A stretch of 10,290 nucleotides of DNA from JAGOTT01 sp964450795 (GTDB lineage Bacteria > Patescibacteriota > Minisyncoccia > Moranbacterales > UBA1568), in contig CAYVDI010000034.1 of the NCBI GenBank assembly GCA_964450795.1, positions 1 to 10,290 on the forward strand, given 5' to 3'. The notes beneath the pieces are model-generated. The model saw nothing but the letters and a program-made list of their open reading frames with translations, made no database searches and was not told the origin of the DNA. The position numbers were made by a program, and so were the translations under genes. The first letter of the stretch is position 1; the number at the start of each line of letters is the position of its first letter. Of the stretch, positions 1-6,027 are shown piece by piece.

Positions 1-278
1 CGATTCTTTTTCTTGAGATAGTTCACCGCCTCGTTGTGCGCGATCCGGTAGATCCACGGCGAGAACCGCTTCCTCGCGTCGAACCGCGGAAGCGCGTTGT
101 ACGCCTTCACGAAAACCTCCTGCAGGATATCCTCGCACTCGTCCCCGGCGAGCGTGAGGTGTCGCAGGTACAGGCAGAGTTTCCCGTGATACCGCATGAT
201 GACTTCCCGGAAGGCTTCTTCCTCACCCTTCTTGGCACGCCGTAGGAGCGCGCGGTCATCTCCGGTCCGTTTCGTCAT
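1..278 (-). CDS. ECF-type sigma-70 factor, N-terminal part (runs off left edge)
   Basis: The visible 92 residues start at the ATG whose complement is at 276-278 and stay open to the window edge, so the C-terminal part (region 4) is missing. Residues 17-45 form a charged helix followed by GKLCLYLRHL. Then comes the region 2 core: DECEDILQEVFVKAYNAL at about 46-63, matching the D-x-E-D-x-x-Q-E-V-F signature of sigma region 2, and FSPWIYRIAHNEAVNYL at 72-88, matching region 2.4, which recognises the -10 element. An AAGGA lies 11 bases upstream of the start, a long but usable spacing. The gene is divergent from tsaD. Such proteins direct RNA polymerase to a small regulon and are often held by an anti-sigma factor; no anti-sigma gene is visible here. 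The assignment to extracytoplasmic-function type rests on small size and the region 2 pattern. Confidence 0.92.
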   Translation of the reverse strand, partial: MTKRTGDDRALLRRAKKGEEEAFREVIMRYHGKLCLYLRHLTLAGDECEDILQEVFVKAYNALPRFDARKRFSPWIYRIAHNEAVNYLKKKN

Positions 279-344
279 AGGGTAGGTGTTCCTTGTGTTC
301 TATCATAAAACGGAATAAAGTAAAGGATGCTTTCAGTCATAATC
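279..344. promoter_or_regulatory. Divergent intergenic region between sigma factor and tsaD
   Basis: This 66-base AT-rich gap must hold both divergent start regions. On the + strand, TTGTGT (293-298), 17 bases and TAAAGT (316-321) is a weak candidate for tsaD. On the - strand, TATGAT (complement of 302-307) is a candidate -10 for the sigma gene without a recognisable -35. The two overlap, so the genes may compete for polymerase. None of these boxes is strong. Confidence 0.35.
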
Positions 345-1451
345 ATGGCCAAAACGACCACAATCCTCTCAATCGAGACTTCCTGCGACGAGACCGCTGC
401 GGCCGTCATCCGATATGACGATGCCGGTCTTTCCGTGCTTTCGAGCGTCGTCTCCTCACAGATCGAACTCCATGCGCAGTACGGCGGTGTCGTTCCGAAC
501 CTCGCCGCGCGCGAACACGTGAAAAACATCATTCCCGTCATTGAGGAAGCCCTGAAGAAAGCCCGCGTCACTCAAGATGACATCAATGCGATCGCCGTGA
601 CCCAGGGACCCGGGCTCATCCCAGCACTTCTGATCGGCGTCTCCGCCGCGAAGACCCTCGCGCTTGTCTGGCGGAAACCGCTCATCGGAATCCATCATAT
701 CGAGGGGCACATCTACGCGAACTTCATCGGCAGGATGCAGGAAGACTCCGTGTTGTCCATGTTTCCACTCCTCGCGCTCGTCGTTTCCGGCGGGCACACG
801 CAGCTCGTCCTGATGCGCGACCATTTCGAGTATGAGATCCTCGGGGAGACCCGCGACGACGCCGCCGGCGAAGCATTCGACAAGGCCGCACGCATCCTCG
901 GACTACCCTACCCAGGAGGACCCGCGATCGCTGAAAGGGCGGCGCGCCATGCCGGGAAAGACGGGAATGCCGATCCGGAATTCCGTCTTCCCCGACCCAT
1001 GCTCGATTCCGACGATCTCGATTTCTCCTTTTCCGGACTCAAGACCGCGGTGCTCTACCTCGCCAAGGAAAACGAATCCCGGAAAACCGAGGATGATTTC
1101 GTGAATAGAGTGGCACACGAGTTCCAAGATGCCGTCGTCGACGTGCTCGTCGCCAAGACCGGGAAAGCGATCGAGGCACATTCCCCGAAGACCGTCATCA
1201 TCGCCGGCGGCGTCTCGGCGAACGAGGAATTACGTAACCGGTTACGTAACTCGATCGAGACCGGTTTCCCGGACACGACGTTCATGATGCCCGAATTCAA
1301 GTATTCCCTCGACAACGCCGCGATGATCGGCGCAGCGGCAGCCGTCCGCTTCGCCCGTCTCTCCGGACCCGAACACGAATCGCTCAAATCAGCTCTCACA
1401 CTGGAACCAAATGCGAATCTTCCGTTGACACAAATAGTGATTTCTGGTTGA
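345..1451 (+). CDS. tsaD: tRNA N6-adenosine threonylcarbamoyltransferase TsaD
   Basis: TsaD transfers the threonylcarbamoyl group from TC-AMP to A37 of ANN-decoding tRNAs (t6A), working in the cytoplasm with TsaB and TsaE. The 368-residue product opens with MAKTTTILSIETSCDETAAA, the standard ASKHA N-terminus. H118-IEG-H122 is the metal-binding HxEGH. SGGHTQL is at 148-154, DDAAGEAFDK at 171-180, FSFSGLKT at 227-234 and GGVSANEELR at 288-297. D323 in DNAAMIG is the expected third metal ligand. Length is normal for the family. I chose the ATG at 345 because it gives the family's usual N-terminus; an in-frame ATG at 327 would add six residues. No good Shine-Dalgarno precedes 345: AAAGG at 322-326 is too far upstream. 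The gene stops with TGA. It contains a 20-bp perfect palindrome at 1230-1249. No tsaB or tsaE is in the window. Confidence 0.97.
   Translation: MAKTTTILSIETSCDETAAAVIRYDDAGLSVLSSVVSSQIELHAQYGGVVPNLAAREHVKNIIPVIEEALKKARVTQDDINAIAVTQGPGLIPALLIGVSAAKTLALVWRKPLIGIHHIEGHIYANFIGRMQEDSVLSMFPLLALVVSGGHTQLVLMRDHFEYEILGETRDDAAGEAFDKAARILGLPYPGGPAIAERAARHAGKDGNADPEFRLPRPMLDSDDLDFSFSGLKTAVLYLAKENESRKTEDDFVNRVAHEFQDAVVDVLVAKTGKAIEAHSPKTVIIAGGVSANEELRNRLRNSIETGFPDTTFMMPEFKYSLDNAAMIGAAAAVRFARLSGPEHESLKSALTLEPNANLPLTQIVISG
1230..1249. repeat. 20-bp perfect palindrome inside tsaD
   Basis: TTACGTAACC is followed directly by its reverse complement GGTTACGTAA, with no spacer. The half-sites contain TTACGTAA, itself a palindrome, so the site also reads as two direct copies 12 bases apart. 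It encodes LRNRLRN using TTA CGT AAC twice. TTA and CGT stand out in a gene that otherwise prefers CTC and CGC/CGA/CGG. It could be a protein-binding site or chance from a small internal duplication. Confidence 0.9.
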
Positions 1452-1487
1452 ATCACTCGAGCAAGTCCCTTTCAAACCAGCACCAAC

Positions 1488-1493
1488 AAGGAG
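1488..1493 (+). promoter_or_regulatory. Strong Shine-Dalgarno AAGGAG
   Basis: AAGGAG lies six bases before the ATG at 1500 and fixes the start of the 124-residue ORF. It is notable because tsaD, valS, the PrsW-like gene, hsp20 and the VanW gene show no comparable site. Confidence 0.8.
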
Positions 1494-1499
1494 ACCACG

Positions 1500-1874
1500 A
1501 TGCCGGCTCGCACCATTCTTTGGATTCCGAATCCTCACACGGCTTATGGCCCAGAGGATTTCTCTAGCTCCCTCTCATCTAAACTTTCCGAAGCACTCAA
1601 GAAAGAAGGGGTTGTTGGCAGAAATGCGCTGTTCTACGTCCTCGATATCCCTCCGGAGAAATTCATCTTTCTCCGAAACAGCGTCTTCTGCTTTAAGGTC
1701 CCAGAGGGGTTCGGGTTTGAAAAATTTTGGTTCAGACTGCACCCAACCGGCGTGTCCTTCCAGGATCTCGACGATGGCGGGATCAGGTTTCAAATACAAC
1801 TCTTCGAGAGCAATTCCCCTCCGGAACTACTCGCAAAGTTTCTGAAGACCTGGCAGGCTCCATCTCTCGGTTAA
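1500..1874 (+). CDS. Unrecognised 124-residue protein
   Basis: I do not recognise this protein. It is 124 residues, apparently soluble, with no signal peptide, membrane segment or cysteine cluster. Residues 18-38 look like an amphipathic, Ser-rich helix (FSSSLSSKLSEALKKEG). Residues 43-101 alternate hydrophobic and aromatic residues (ALFYVLDI, FIFLRNSVFCFKV, FEKFWFRLHPTGVSF, GIRFQIQLFE) and suggest a beta-sheet core. Residues 106-117 look helical. The coding status is supported by the AAGGAG six bases upstream, a clean TAA stop and an intrinsic terminator 22 bases after it. It follows tsaD by 48 bases with no obvious promoter of its own, so it may be co-transcribed. Base composition looks a little less GC-rich than tsaD and valS, which may mean a recent arrival. 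Confidence 0.75.
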   Translation: MPARTILWIPNPHTAYGPEDFSSSLSSKLSEALKKEGVVGRNALFYVLDIPPEKFIFLRNSVFCFKVPEGFGFEKFWFRLHPTGVSFQDLDDGGIRFQIQLFESNSPPELLAKFLKTWQAPSLG

Positions 1875-1896
1875 CATCACGAACAGTCTCTGCACC

Positions 1897-1927
1897 GGCA
1901 AGCGCCCACCCGCTTGCCTTTTTCTTT
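1897..1927 (+). terminator. Intrinsic terminator after the 124-residue ORF
   Basis: GGCAAGCG (1897-1904) pairs perfectly with CGCTTGCC (1911-1918) across a six-base loop and is followed by TTTTTCTTTT. It closes the tsaD transcription unit ahead of the valS promoter. Confidence 0.9.
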
Positions 1928-1931
1928 TCCC

Positions 1932-1960
1932 TTGAATCCTCGTGTTTTCCCTGATACTAT
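1932..1960 (+). promoter_or_regulatory. Candidate valS promoter
   Basis: TTGAAT (1932-1937) and TACTAT (1955-1960) are separated by 17 bases; GATACT (1953-1958) at 15 bases is the alternative -10. Transcription would start around 1965-1967, almost at the valS ATG at 1968, giving a leaderless or nearly leaderless mRNA. It lies directly behind the preceding terminator. Confidence 0.6.
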
Positions 1961-1967
1961 GGGAAAC

Positions 1968-4601
1968 ATGGATACCGAAATCCCGAAGACATACGATCCG
2001 AAGACGTGGGAAGACGACCTCTACCGGAAATGGGAAGAGAGCGGTCTTTTCGATCCGGATACCTGTATCGAGAAGGGCTTCACCGATACATCGAAACCGG
2101 CATTTTCCATCGTCCTCCCCCCGCCGAACGTGACCGGAACGCTCCACGCGGGACACGCCGCGATGCTCGCCATCGAAGACACGGTCGTCCGCTATCACCG
2201 GATGAAGGGTGATCGGACGCTCTGGCTCCCCGGAACCGACCACGCGGCCATCGCGACCCAAAGCAAGGTCGAGAAGATCCTCATGGAAACCGACGGGAAA
2301 ACCCGACACGACCTCGGACGGGAGGAATTTTTGAAACGCGTCGAAAAATTCGCCGCGGACAGTCACGACACCATCGTGAATCAGTGCAAGAAGATGGGAT
2401 CGTCACTTGACTGGTCGCGCGAAGCCTATACCCTCGACGAAAAGCGAAGTCTCGCCGTCCGTACCGCCTTCAAACGGATGTACGACGACGGACTCATCTA
2501 TCGCGGCGAGCGCATCGTCAACTGGGATCCGAAACTCCAGACCACCGTCTCGGACGACGAGATCGAATGGCGGACCGAAACGATTCCCTTCTACTACTTC
2601 CGATACGGGCCCTTCGTCATCGGAACGTCCCGTCCCGAAACGAAATTCGGCGACAAATACGTCGTCATGCATCCGAACGACGAACGATACACGGAATACG
2701 AGGACGGGCAGACCTTCGAACTCGAATGGGTGAACGGGAAAATCACCGCGACCGTCATCAAGGACGAAGCGGTCGACATGGCGTTCGGAAGCGGCGTCAT
2801 GACCATCACTCCCTGGCACGACACCGCCGACTTCGACATCGCGGAGCGGCATGGCCTCGAGAAGGAACAGGTCATCGGTTACGACGGAAAGATGCTCCCG
2901 ATCGCCGGCGAAGGTTTCACCGGACTCGATATCGTCGAAGCACGGAAACGAATCGTCGAACAGCTCACGGAAAAGGGACTCATCGTGAAAATCGACGAAG
3001 GATACGTACACAACATCGCGGTCGATTCACGCGGCGGAGGCATCATCGAGCCGCAGATCATGCGACAGTGGTTCGTCGACGTGAACAAGACATTCATACG
3101 CGATTCGGAACGGGATCCCCGGGAGGTGTCGCTCAAACAACTCATGCAAGAATCCGTCTCTTCCGGACGTGTCACCATCCTCCCCGACCGGTTCGCCAAG
3201 ACGTACTTCCACTGGATCGACAATCTCCGCGACTGGTGCATCTCGCGTCAGATATGGTTCGGGCACCGCATCCCGGTATGGTACCGCGGCGACGATATCT
3301 TCTGCGGAGTCGACGCTCCGGAAGGCGAAGGATGGGAGCAGGATCCCGACACGCTCGACACGTGGTTCTCGTCGGGGCTCTGGACCTTTTCAACGCTCGG
3401 CTGGCCGGATACGGAAGCCGAGGATTTCAAGAACTATCATCCGACGAATCTCCTCGAGACCGGGTACGACATCCTCTTCTTCTGGGTCGCTCGGATGATC
3501 CTCATGACCGAATATCTCATTGGGACGCACCCCTTCGATACCGTCTACCTTCACGGACTCGTCCGCGACGGCGAAGGACGCAAAATGTCCAAGAGCCTCG
3601 GCAATACGATCGATCCGCTCACGGTCTCCGAGGAACACGGCGCCGACGCCCTGCGCATGGCGCTCATGTCCGGCGCGACGCCCGGAAACGACATGAAGCT
3701 CGCAGACGACAAGATCGTCGCGATGCGCAACTTCACCAACAAGCTCTGGAACATCGCGCGCTATGTCGGCACGATGAGCGCGGGCACGGACAGGCAGGTG
3801 GCTCCGAAATCCGACGCCGACCATAACCTCATGGCAAAGCTCGAACGCGTCACCGCGAACATCACCCGTCATATCGATGGATACGAACTCTCGCTCGCGA
3901 CCGAAGAGCTCCGGGCGTTCACCTGGGACGACTTCGCCGACTGGTATGTCGAGGTTCACAAGATCGAGAAGAACGACGCGCTTCTTCGATATGCGTTCGA
4001 TACGATACTCAAGCTCTGGCACCCCTTCATGCCCTTCGTCACCGAAGCGATCCACCAGACGCTTCACCTGAACGAAAGCGAATTCCTCATGGTCGCGAAG
4101 TGGCCAGTCTTCCCTTCCACGCACAAGATGATCGCTGACGAAAACCGGTTCGAGCTCGTAAAGGATCTCATCGTGAAGATCCGCAATATCCGTTCCGTCT
4201 ACCATATCGATCCGGCCGTGAAGATGGTCGTAAGCGCGCGCGGTGGATCGGAGCAGACGATCCGCGACAACGAGGAAGTCTTCAAACGGCTCGCCCGCGT
4301 GAGCGAGGTGCGAACTGCTGCCGGCGCCGACGCCCCCGAACATACCCTCCTCATCCAATCAGGATTGCTCCAGGTATACCTCCATCTCGACGGAGCGATC
4401 GATATCCGACAGGAACAGGCACGGCTCGAAAACGAACTCGCACAGGCAAATGCATACGCCGCATCCCTCGAGGCGAGACTCTCCAACACGAACTTCACCG
4501 ACCGTGCCCCGAAGGAACTCGTCGACGCCACGCGGTCACTCCTCGACGATACCAGAGCGAAAGCCGAGGAACTCCGGGAACACATCGCTTCGCTCGCCTG
4601 A
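1968..4601 (+). CDS. valS: Valyl-tRNA synthetase
   Basis: This cytoplasmic class I synthetase charges tRNA-Val with valine and edits threonine. From the ATG at 1968 it has 877 residues, normal for the family. The HIGH motif is HAGH at 60-63, after PPPNVTGTL. The inserted editing (CP1) domain spans about 205-350 and carries SRPETKFGD at 221-229. WCISRQIWFGHRIPVWY is at 423-439, DTLDTWFSSGLWTFSTLGWP at 461-480 and ETGYDILFFWVARM at 497-510. The KMSKS loop is KMSKS at 539-543. An anticodon-binding domain follows, and the C-terminal 70 residues form the family's coiled-coil arm (RQEQARLENELAQANAYAAS). I chose 1968 over 1959 or upstream non-ATG starts because MDTEIPKTYDPKTWE matches the normal N-terminus; no Shine-Dalgarno decides between them. 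The stop is 11 bases before the PrsW-like gene. Confidence 0.97.
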   Translation: MDTEIPKTYDPKTWEDDLYRKWEESGLFDPDTCIEKGFTDTSKPAFSIVLPPPNVTGTLHAGHAAMLAIEDTVVRYHRMKGDRTLWLPGTDHAAIATQSKVEKILMETDGKTRHDLGREEFLKRVEKFAADSHDTIVNQCKKMGSSLDWSREAYTLDEKRSLAVRTAFKRMYDDGLIYRGERIVNWDPKLQTTVSDDEIEWRTETIPFYYFRYGPFVIGTSRPETKFGDKYVVMHPNDERYTEYEDGQTFELEWVNGKITATVIKDEAVDMAFGSGVMTITPWHDTADFDIAERHGLEKEQVIGYDGKMLPIAGEGFTGLDIVEARKRIVEQLTEKGLIVKIDEGYVHNIAVDSRGGGIIEPQIMRQWFVDVNKTFIRDSERDPREVSLKQLMQESVSSGRVTILPDRFAKTYFHWIDNLRDWCISRQIWFGHRIPVWYRGDDIFCGVDAPEGEGWEQDPDTLDTWFSSGLWTFSTLGWPDTEAEDFKNYHPTNLLETGYDILFFWVARMILMTEYLIGTHPFDTVYLHGLVRDGEGRKMSKSLGNTIDPLTVSEEHGADALRMALMSGATPGNDMKLADDKIVAMRNFTNKLWNIARYVGTMSAGTDRQVAPKSDADHNLMAKLERVTANITRHIDGYELSLATEELRAFTWDDFADWYVEVHKIEKNDALLRYAFDTILKLWHPFMPFVTEAIHQTLHLNESEFLMVAKWPVFPSTHKMIADENRFELVKDLIVKIRNIRSVYHIDPAVKMVVSARGGSEQTIRDNEEVFKRLARVSEVRTAAGADAPEHTLLIQSGLLQVYLHLDGAIDIRQEQARLENELAQANAYAASLEARLSNTNFTDRAPKELVDATRSLLDDTRAKAEELREHIASLA

Positions 4602-4612
4602 AACCAAACGTC

Positions 4613-5074
4613 ATGCCGACATTCCTCATCGCCGGAATCCTCGCGTCGTTCTTCGCGCTCGTGCTCGAGCTTCTGCTCGGGTCCATTCCCGGATTCGAGT
4701 ATGCCGAACCGCGGACGGGCCTGACCGATCCGGGAACCCTCGCCCCCCTGACGCTTTTCCTGTTCGCGGTCATCGAGGAAGTGACGAAATTTTCGGTACT
4801 CCGGAAAATCTCGCTGAACAAGGAGGTTCATGATATTTTTCCGTCCGGTTCCGTGATCTTCGCCCTCGGCTTCGGCGCGACCGAAGCGACTCTCGCGTTC
4901 CTGAAATTCTCCGACGCTCCGATCCTGGCGCTTGCTGGAATCATCGCCCTTCACGGCGCGACCATTCTCCTGTACGGCTACGGCATCGGAAAACATTTCT
5001 CAAAACCTCTTTTCGTCATCGTCTTGGGCATGGGAATCATTGCTCACTTTCTCTACAACATGATTCTCGCTTGA
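4613..5074 (+). CDS. PrsW-like intramembrane metalloprotease (M82 / CPBP type)
   Basis: The 153-residue product is almost entirely hydrophobic, with about four or five membrane segments (roughly 3-23, 43-57, 80-97, 104-123 and 133-152). It carries the motif order of the PrsW/CPBP membrane protease superfamily: EEVTK at 55-59, GFGATEATL with E91, H114 in LHGATILL, and H145-x3-N149 in AHFLYN. These Glu and His residues are the expected zinc-site residues. PrsW in Bacillus makes the first cut in an anti-sigma factor; the substrate here is unknown. The gene follows valS by 11 bases and is probably co-transcribed. No Shine-Dalgarno is visible. It is shorter than Bacillus PrsW, so it is better called PrsW-like. 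Its stop codon overlaps the -35 box of the next transcription unit. Confidence 0.85.
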   Translation: MPTFLIAGILASFFALVLELLLGSIPGFEYAEPRTGLTDPGTLAPLTLFLFAVIEEVTKFSVLRKISLNKEVHDIFPSGSVIFALGFGATEATLAFLKFSDAPILALAGIIALHGATILLYGYGIGKHFSKPLFVIVLGMGIIAHFLYNMILA

Positions 5075-5098
5075 CAGAACACGGGAACGGTTTATACT
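5071..5098 (+). promoter_or_regulatory. Strong promoter for the small RNA unit
   Basis: TTGACA (5071-5076), a perfect -35 box, and TATACT (5093-5098) are 16 bases apart. The -35 overlaps the TGA stop of the PrsW-like gene. The predicted start is about 5104-5106, just where the long terminal stem of the RNA begins. Confidence 0.8.
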
Positions 5099-5104
5099 GC
5101 CGAC

Positions 5105-5316
5105 GCTGTTCCTGGGCTTCCGATACCGTCGATGAAGACGATTCCATTGGCTCTCGTCTTTCCGGAAAACCGGAGGAAGGTTCGTCGAGTCCCGCCCGCG
5201 TCAAGGCCGGCCTGCGCGCGAAGCGGAATCACTCGGCCCCACCGACCTCCGTTCGGATTCCAGGAACAGCACCCGCTATGCCGCCCCGTAAGGAACTTCT
5301 CCTGGGGCGGTTTTTC
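5105..5316 (+). ncRNA. Structured non-coding RNA candidate (possibly 6S-like)
   Basis: The 302 bases between the PrsW-like gene and hsp20 hold no convincing protein gene but do hold a complete transcription unit. GCTGTTCCTGG (5105-5115) pairs perfectly with CCAGGAACAGC (5260-5270), joining both ends of a 166-base domain. CCGA (5120-5123) with TCGG (5253-5256) continues the rod after an internal loop. Inside are hairpins AAGACGA/TCGTCTT (5135-5141/5154-5160), TCCGG-AAAA-CCGGA (5161-5174) and a GC-rich apical arm around 5192-5226. A terminator follows at 5281. End-to-end pairing, an open middle and a strong private promoter fit 6S RNA, which binds the RNA polymerase housekeeping holoenzyme. I could not verify 6S sequence signatures, so the class is unproven. 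It lacks the motifs I know for SRP RNA and RNase P RNA, and is too short for tmRNA. Confidence 0.65.
5281..5316 (+). terminator. Intrinsic terminator of the small RNA unit
   Basis: CCGCCCC (5281-5287) pairs with GGGGCGG (5304-5310), with an extra inner AGGA/TCCT helix (5291-5294/5300-5303), followed by TTTTTC. It separates the RNA unit from the hsp20 promoter just downstream. Confidence 0.92.
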
Positions 5317-5323
5317 TTCAATC

Positions 5324-5352
5324 TTGCATGACACCGACAAATCCGGTATACT
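5324..5352 (+). promoter_or_regulatory. hsp20 promoter
   Basis: TTGCAT (5324-5329), 17 bases, then TATACT (5347-5352). Transcription would start near 5359, giving an untranslated leader of about 18-24 bases. The same TATACT -10 is used by the small RNA promoter upstream. No inverted repeat of CIRCE type is visible. Confidence 0.75.
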
Positions 5353-5376
5353 TCCATCGAAATTACTAACAGAGAC

Positions 5377-5952
5377 ATGTCTATGGCGACCAAAGAGAAA
5401 AAATCCTTCTTTGAACGACTTACCGGAGCCAAACATATCGAGGACGGCGGAGGATCGTCGCTTCCCGTATACGAGGAAGAGGAGACATCCCAGTTCTCCA
5501 TGAACACTATGAACACACAAAGTGAACCATCCACGCCCATGGAAGAGCAACCGTCCTGGAGCACGCCTTCGTACCAGCCGCAAATCCAGGTTCAGGCGCC
5601 GATGTCACAGGAGAATGACGCCGAAGGACAGCTCACGATCGACGTCTACCAGACCGAGATGGAAATCGTCATCAAGTCGACCATCGCCGGCGTGAAACCC
5701 GAGGATCTCGACGTGACGATCAACAACGACATGGTCACCATCAAGGGCGAACGGAAGAACGAAGAGATGGTCGACAACGGCAACTACTACTACCAGGAAT
5801 GTTATTGGGGCGGTTTTTCCCGATCCGTACTTCTGCCGGTCGACGTCATTCCCGAGAAAGCCGACGCCTCACTCAAGAATGGAATCCTCACGATCCGTCT
5901 GCCGAAGGCCGACACGACGAAAGTGAAGAAGATCCAGGTCCGCGGGTTCTAG
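5377..5952 (+). CDS. Hsp20 / alpha-crystallin small heat shock protein
   Basis: This is an ATP-independent holdase chaperone that forms oligomers and keeps unfolding cytoplasmic proteins soluble. The 191-residue product has a conserved-looking N-terminal helix (KKSFFERLTGAKH, 8-20). A long polar stretch rich in Glu, Ser, Pro and Gln follows (about 21-82), probably disordered. The alpha-crystallin domain is at about 83-178: LTIDVYQTEMEIVIKSTIAG, the loop KPEDLDVTINNDMVTIKGER, and the hallmark ADASLKNGILTIRLPK at 163-177. The tail ends KKIQVRGF, where IQV may serve as the C-terminal I-x-I/V anchor. The longer-than-usual N-terminal arm is the main peculiarity. Start 5377 or the ATG at 5383 are both possible; neither has a Shine-Dalgarno. 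The gene has its own promoter and terminator. Confidence 0.95.
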   Translation: MSMATKEKKSFFERLTGAKHIEDGGGSSLPVYEEEETSQFSMNTMNTQSEPSTPMEEQPSWSTPSYQPQIQVQAPMSQENDAEGQLTIDVYQTEMEIVIKSTIAGVKPEDLDVTINNDMVTIKGERKNEEMVDNGNYYYQECYWGGFSRSVLLPVDVIPEKADASLKNGILTIRLPKADTTKVKKIQVRGF

Positions 5953-5969
5953 CAACAATCGACAATCAT

Positions 5970-5993
5970 CCCCGGCTTGACGCCGGGGTTTTT
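5970..5993 (+). terminator. Intrinsic terminator after hsp20
   Basis: CCCCGGC (5970-5976) pairs perfectly with GCCGGGG (5982-5988) over a TTGAC loop, followed by TTTTT. It lies 17 bases past the hsp20 stop. Confidence 0.93.
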
Positions 5994-6020
5994 CTTCTTC
6001 CGCTCCGAGCGAAAAACCGC

Positions 6021-6026
6021 TACAAT
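6021..6026 (+). promoter_or_regulatory. Possible -10 box for the VanW gene
   Basis: TACAAT lies one base before the ATG at 6028. There is no matching -35: TTCCGC is at the right distance but poor. If the box is real, transcription starts near 6033 and the usable start codon becomes the in-frame ATG at 6046. Confidence 0.35.
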
Positions 6027-6027
6027 C

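Noticed and set aside
2567..3826. Long + strand open frame overlapping valS
   Set aside because: Extremely Arg/His-rich product typical of a frame-shifted reading of a GC-rich gene; it lies entirely inside valS, whose motifs are intact.
3390..4358. 322-codon - strand open frame antisense to valS
   Set aside because: Antisense shadow with no recognisable domain, no ribosome site, and full overlap with a certain gene.
5105..5270. tmRNA
   Set aside because: The 5' end slightly resembles tmRNA (GCTG…CTGG), but the unit is far too short, and no T-arm with proper pairing or tag-peptide frame is present.
5071..5331. 86-codon open frame across the small RNA region
   Set aside because: It begins inside the -35 box, before the predicted transcription start, has low-complexity Arg/Pro/Ser content, and reads through the intrinsic terminator (ending LLLGRFFFNLA). 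The structured-RNA explanation is better.
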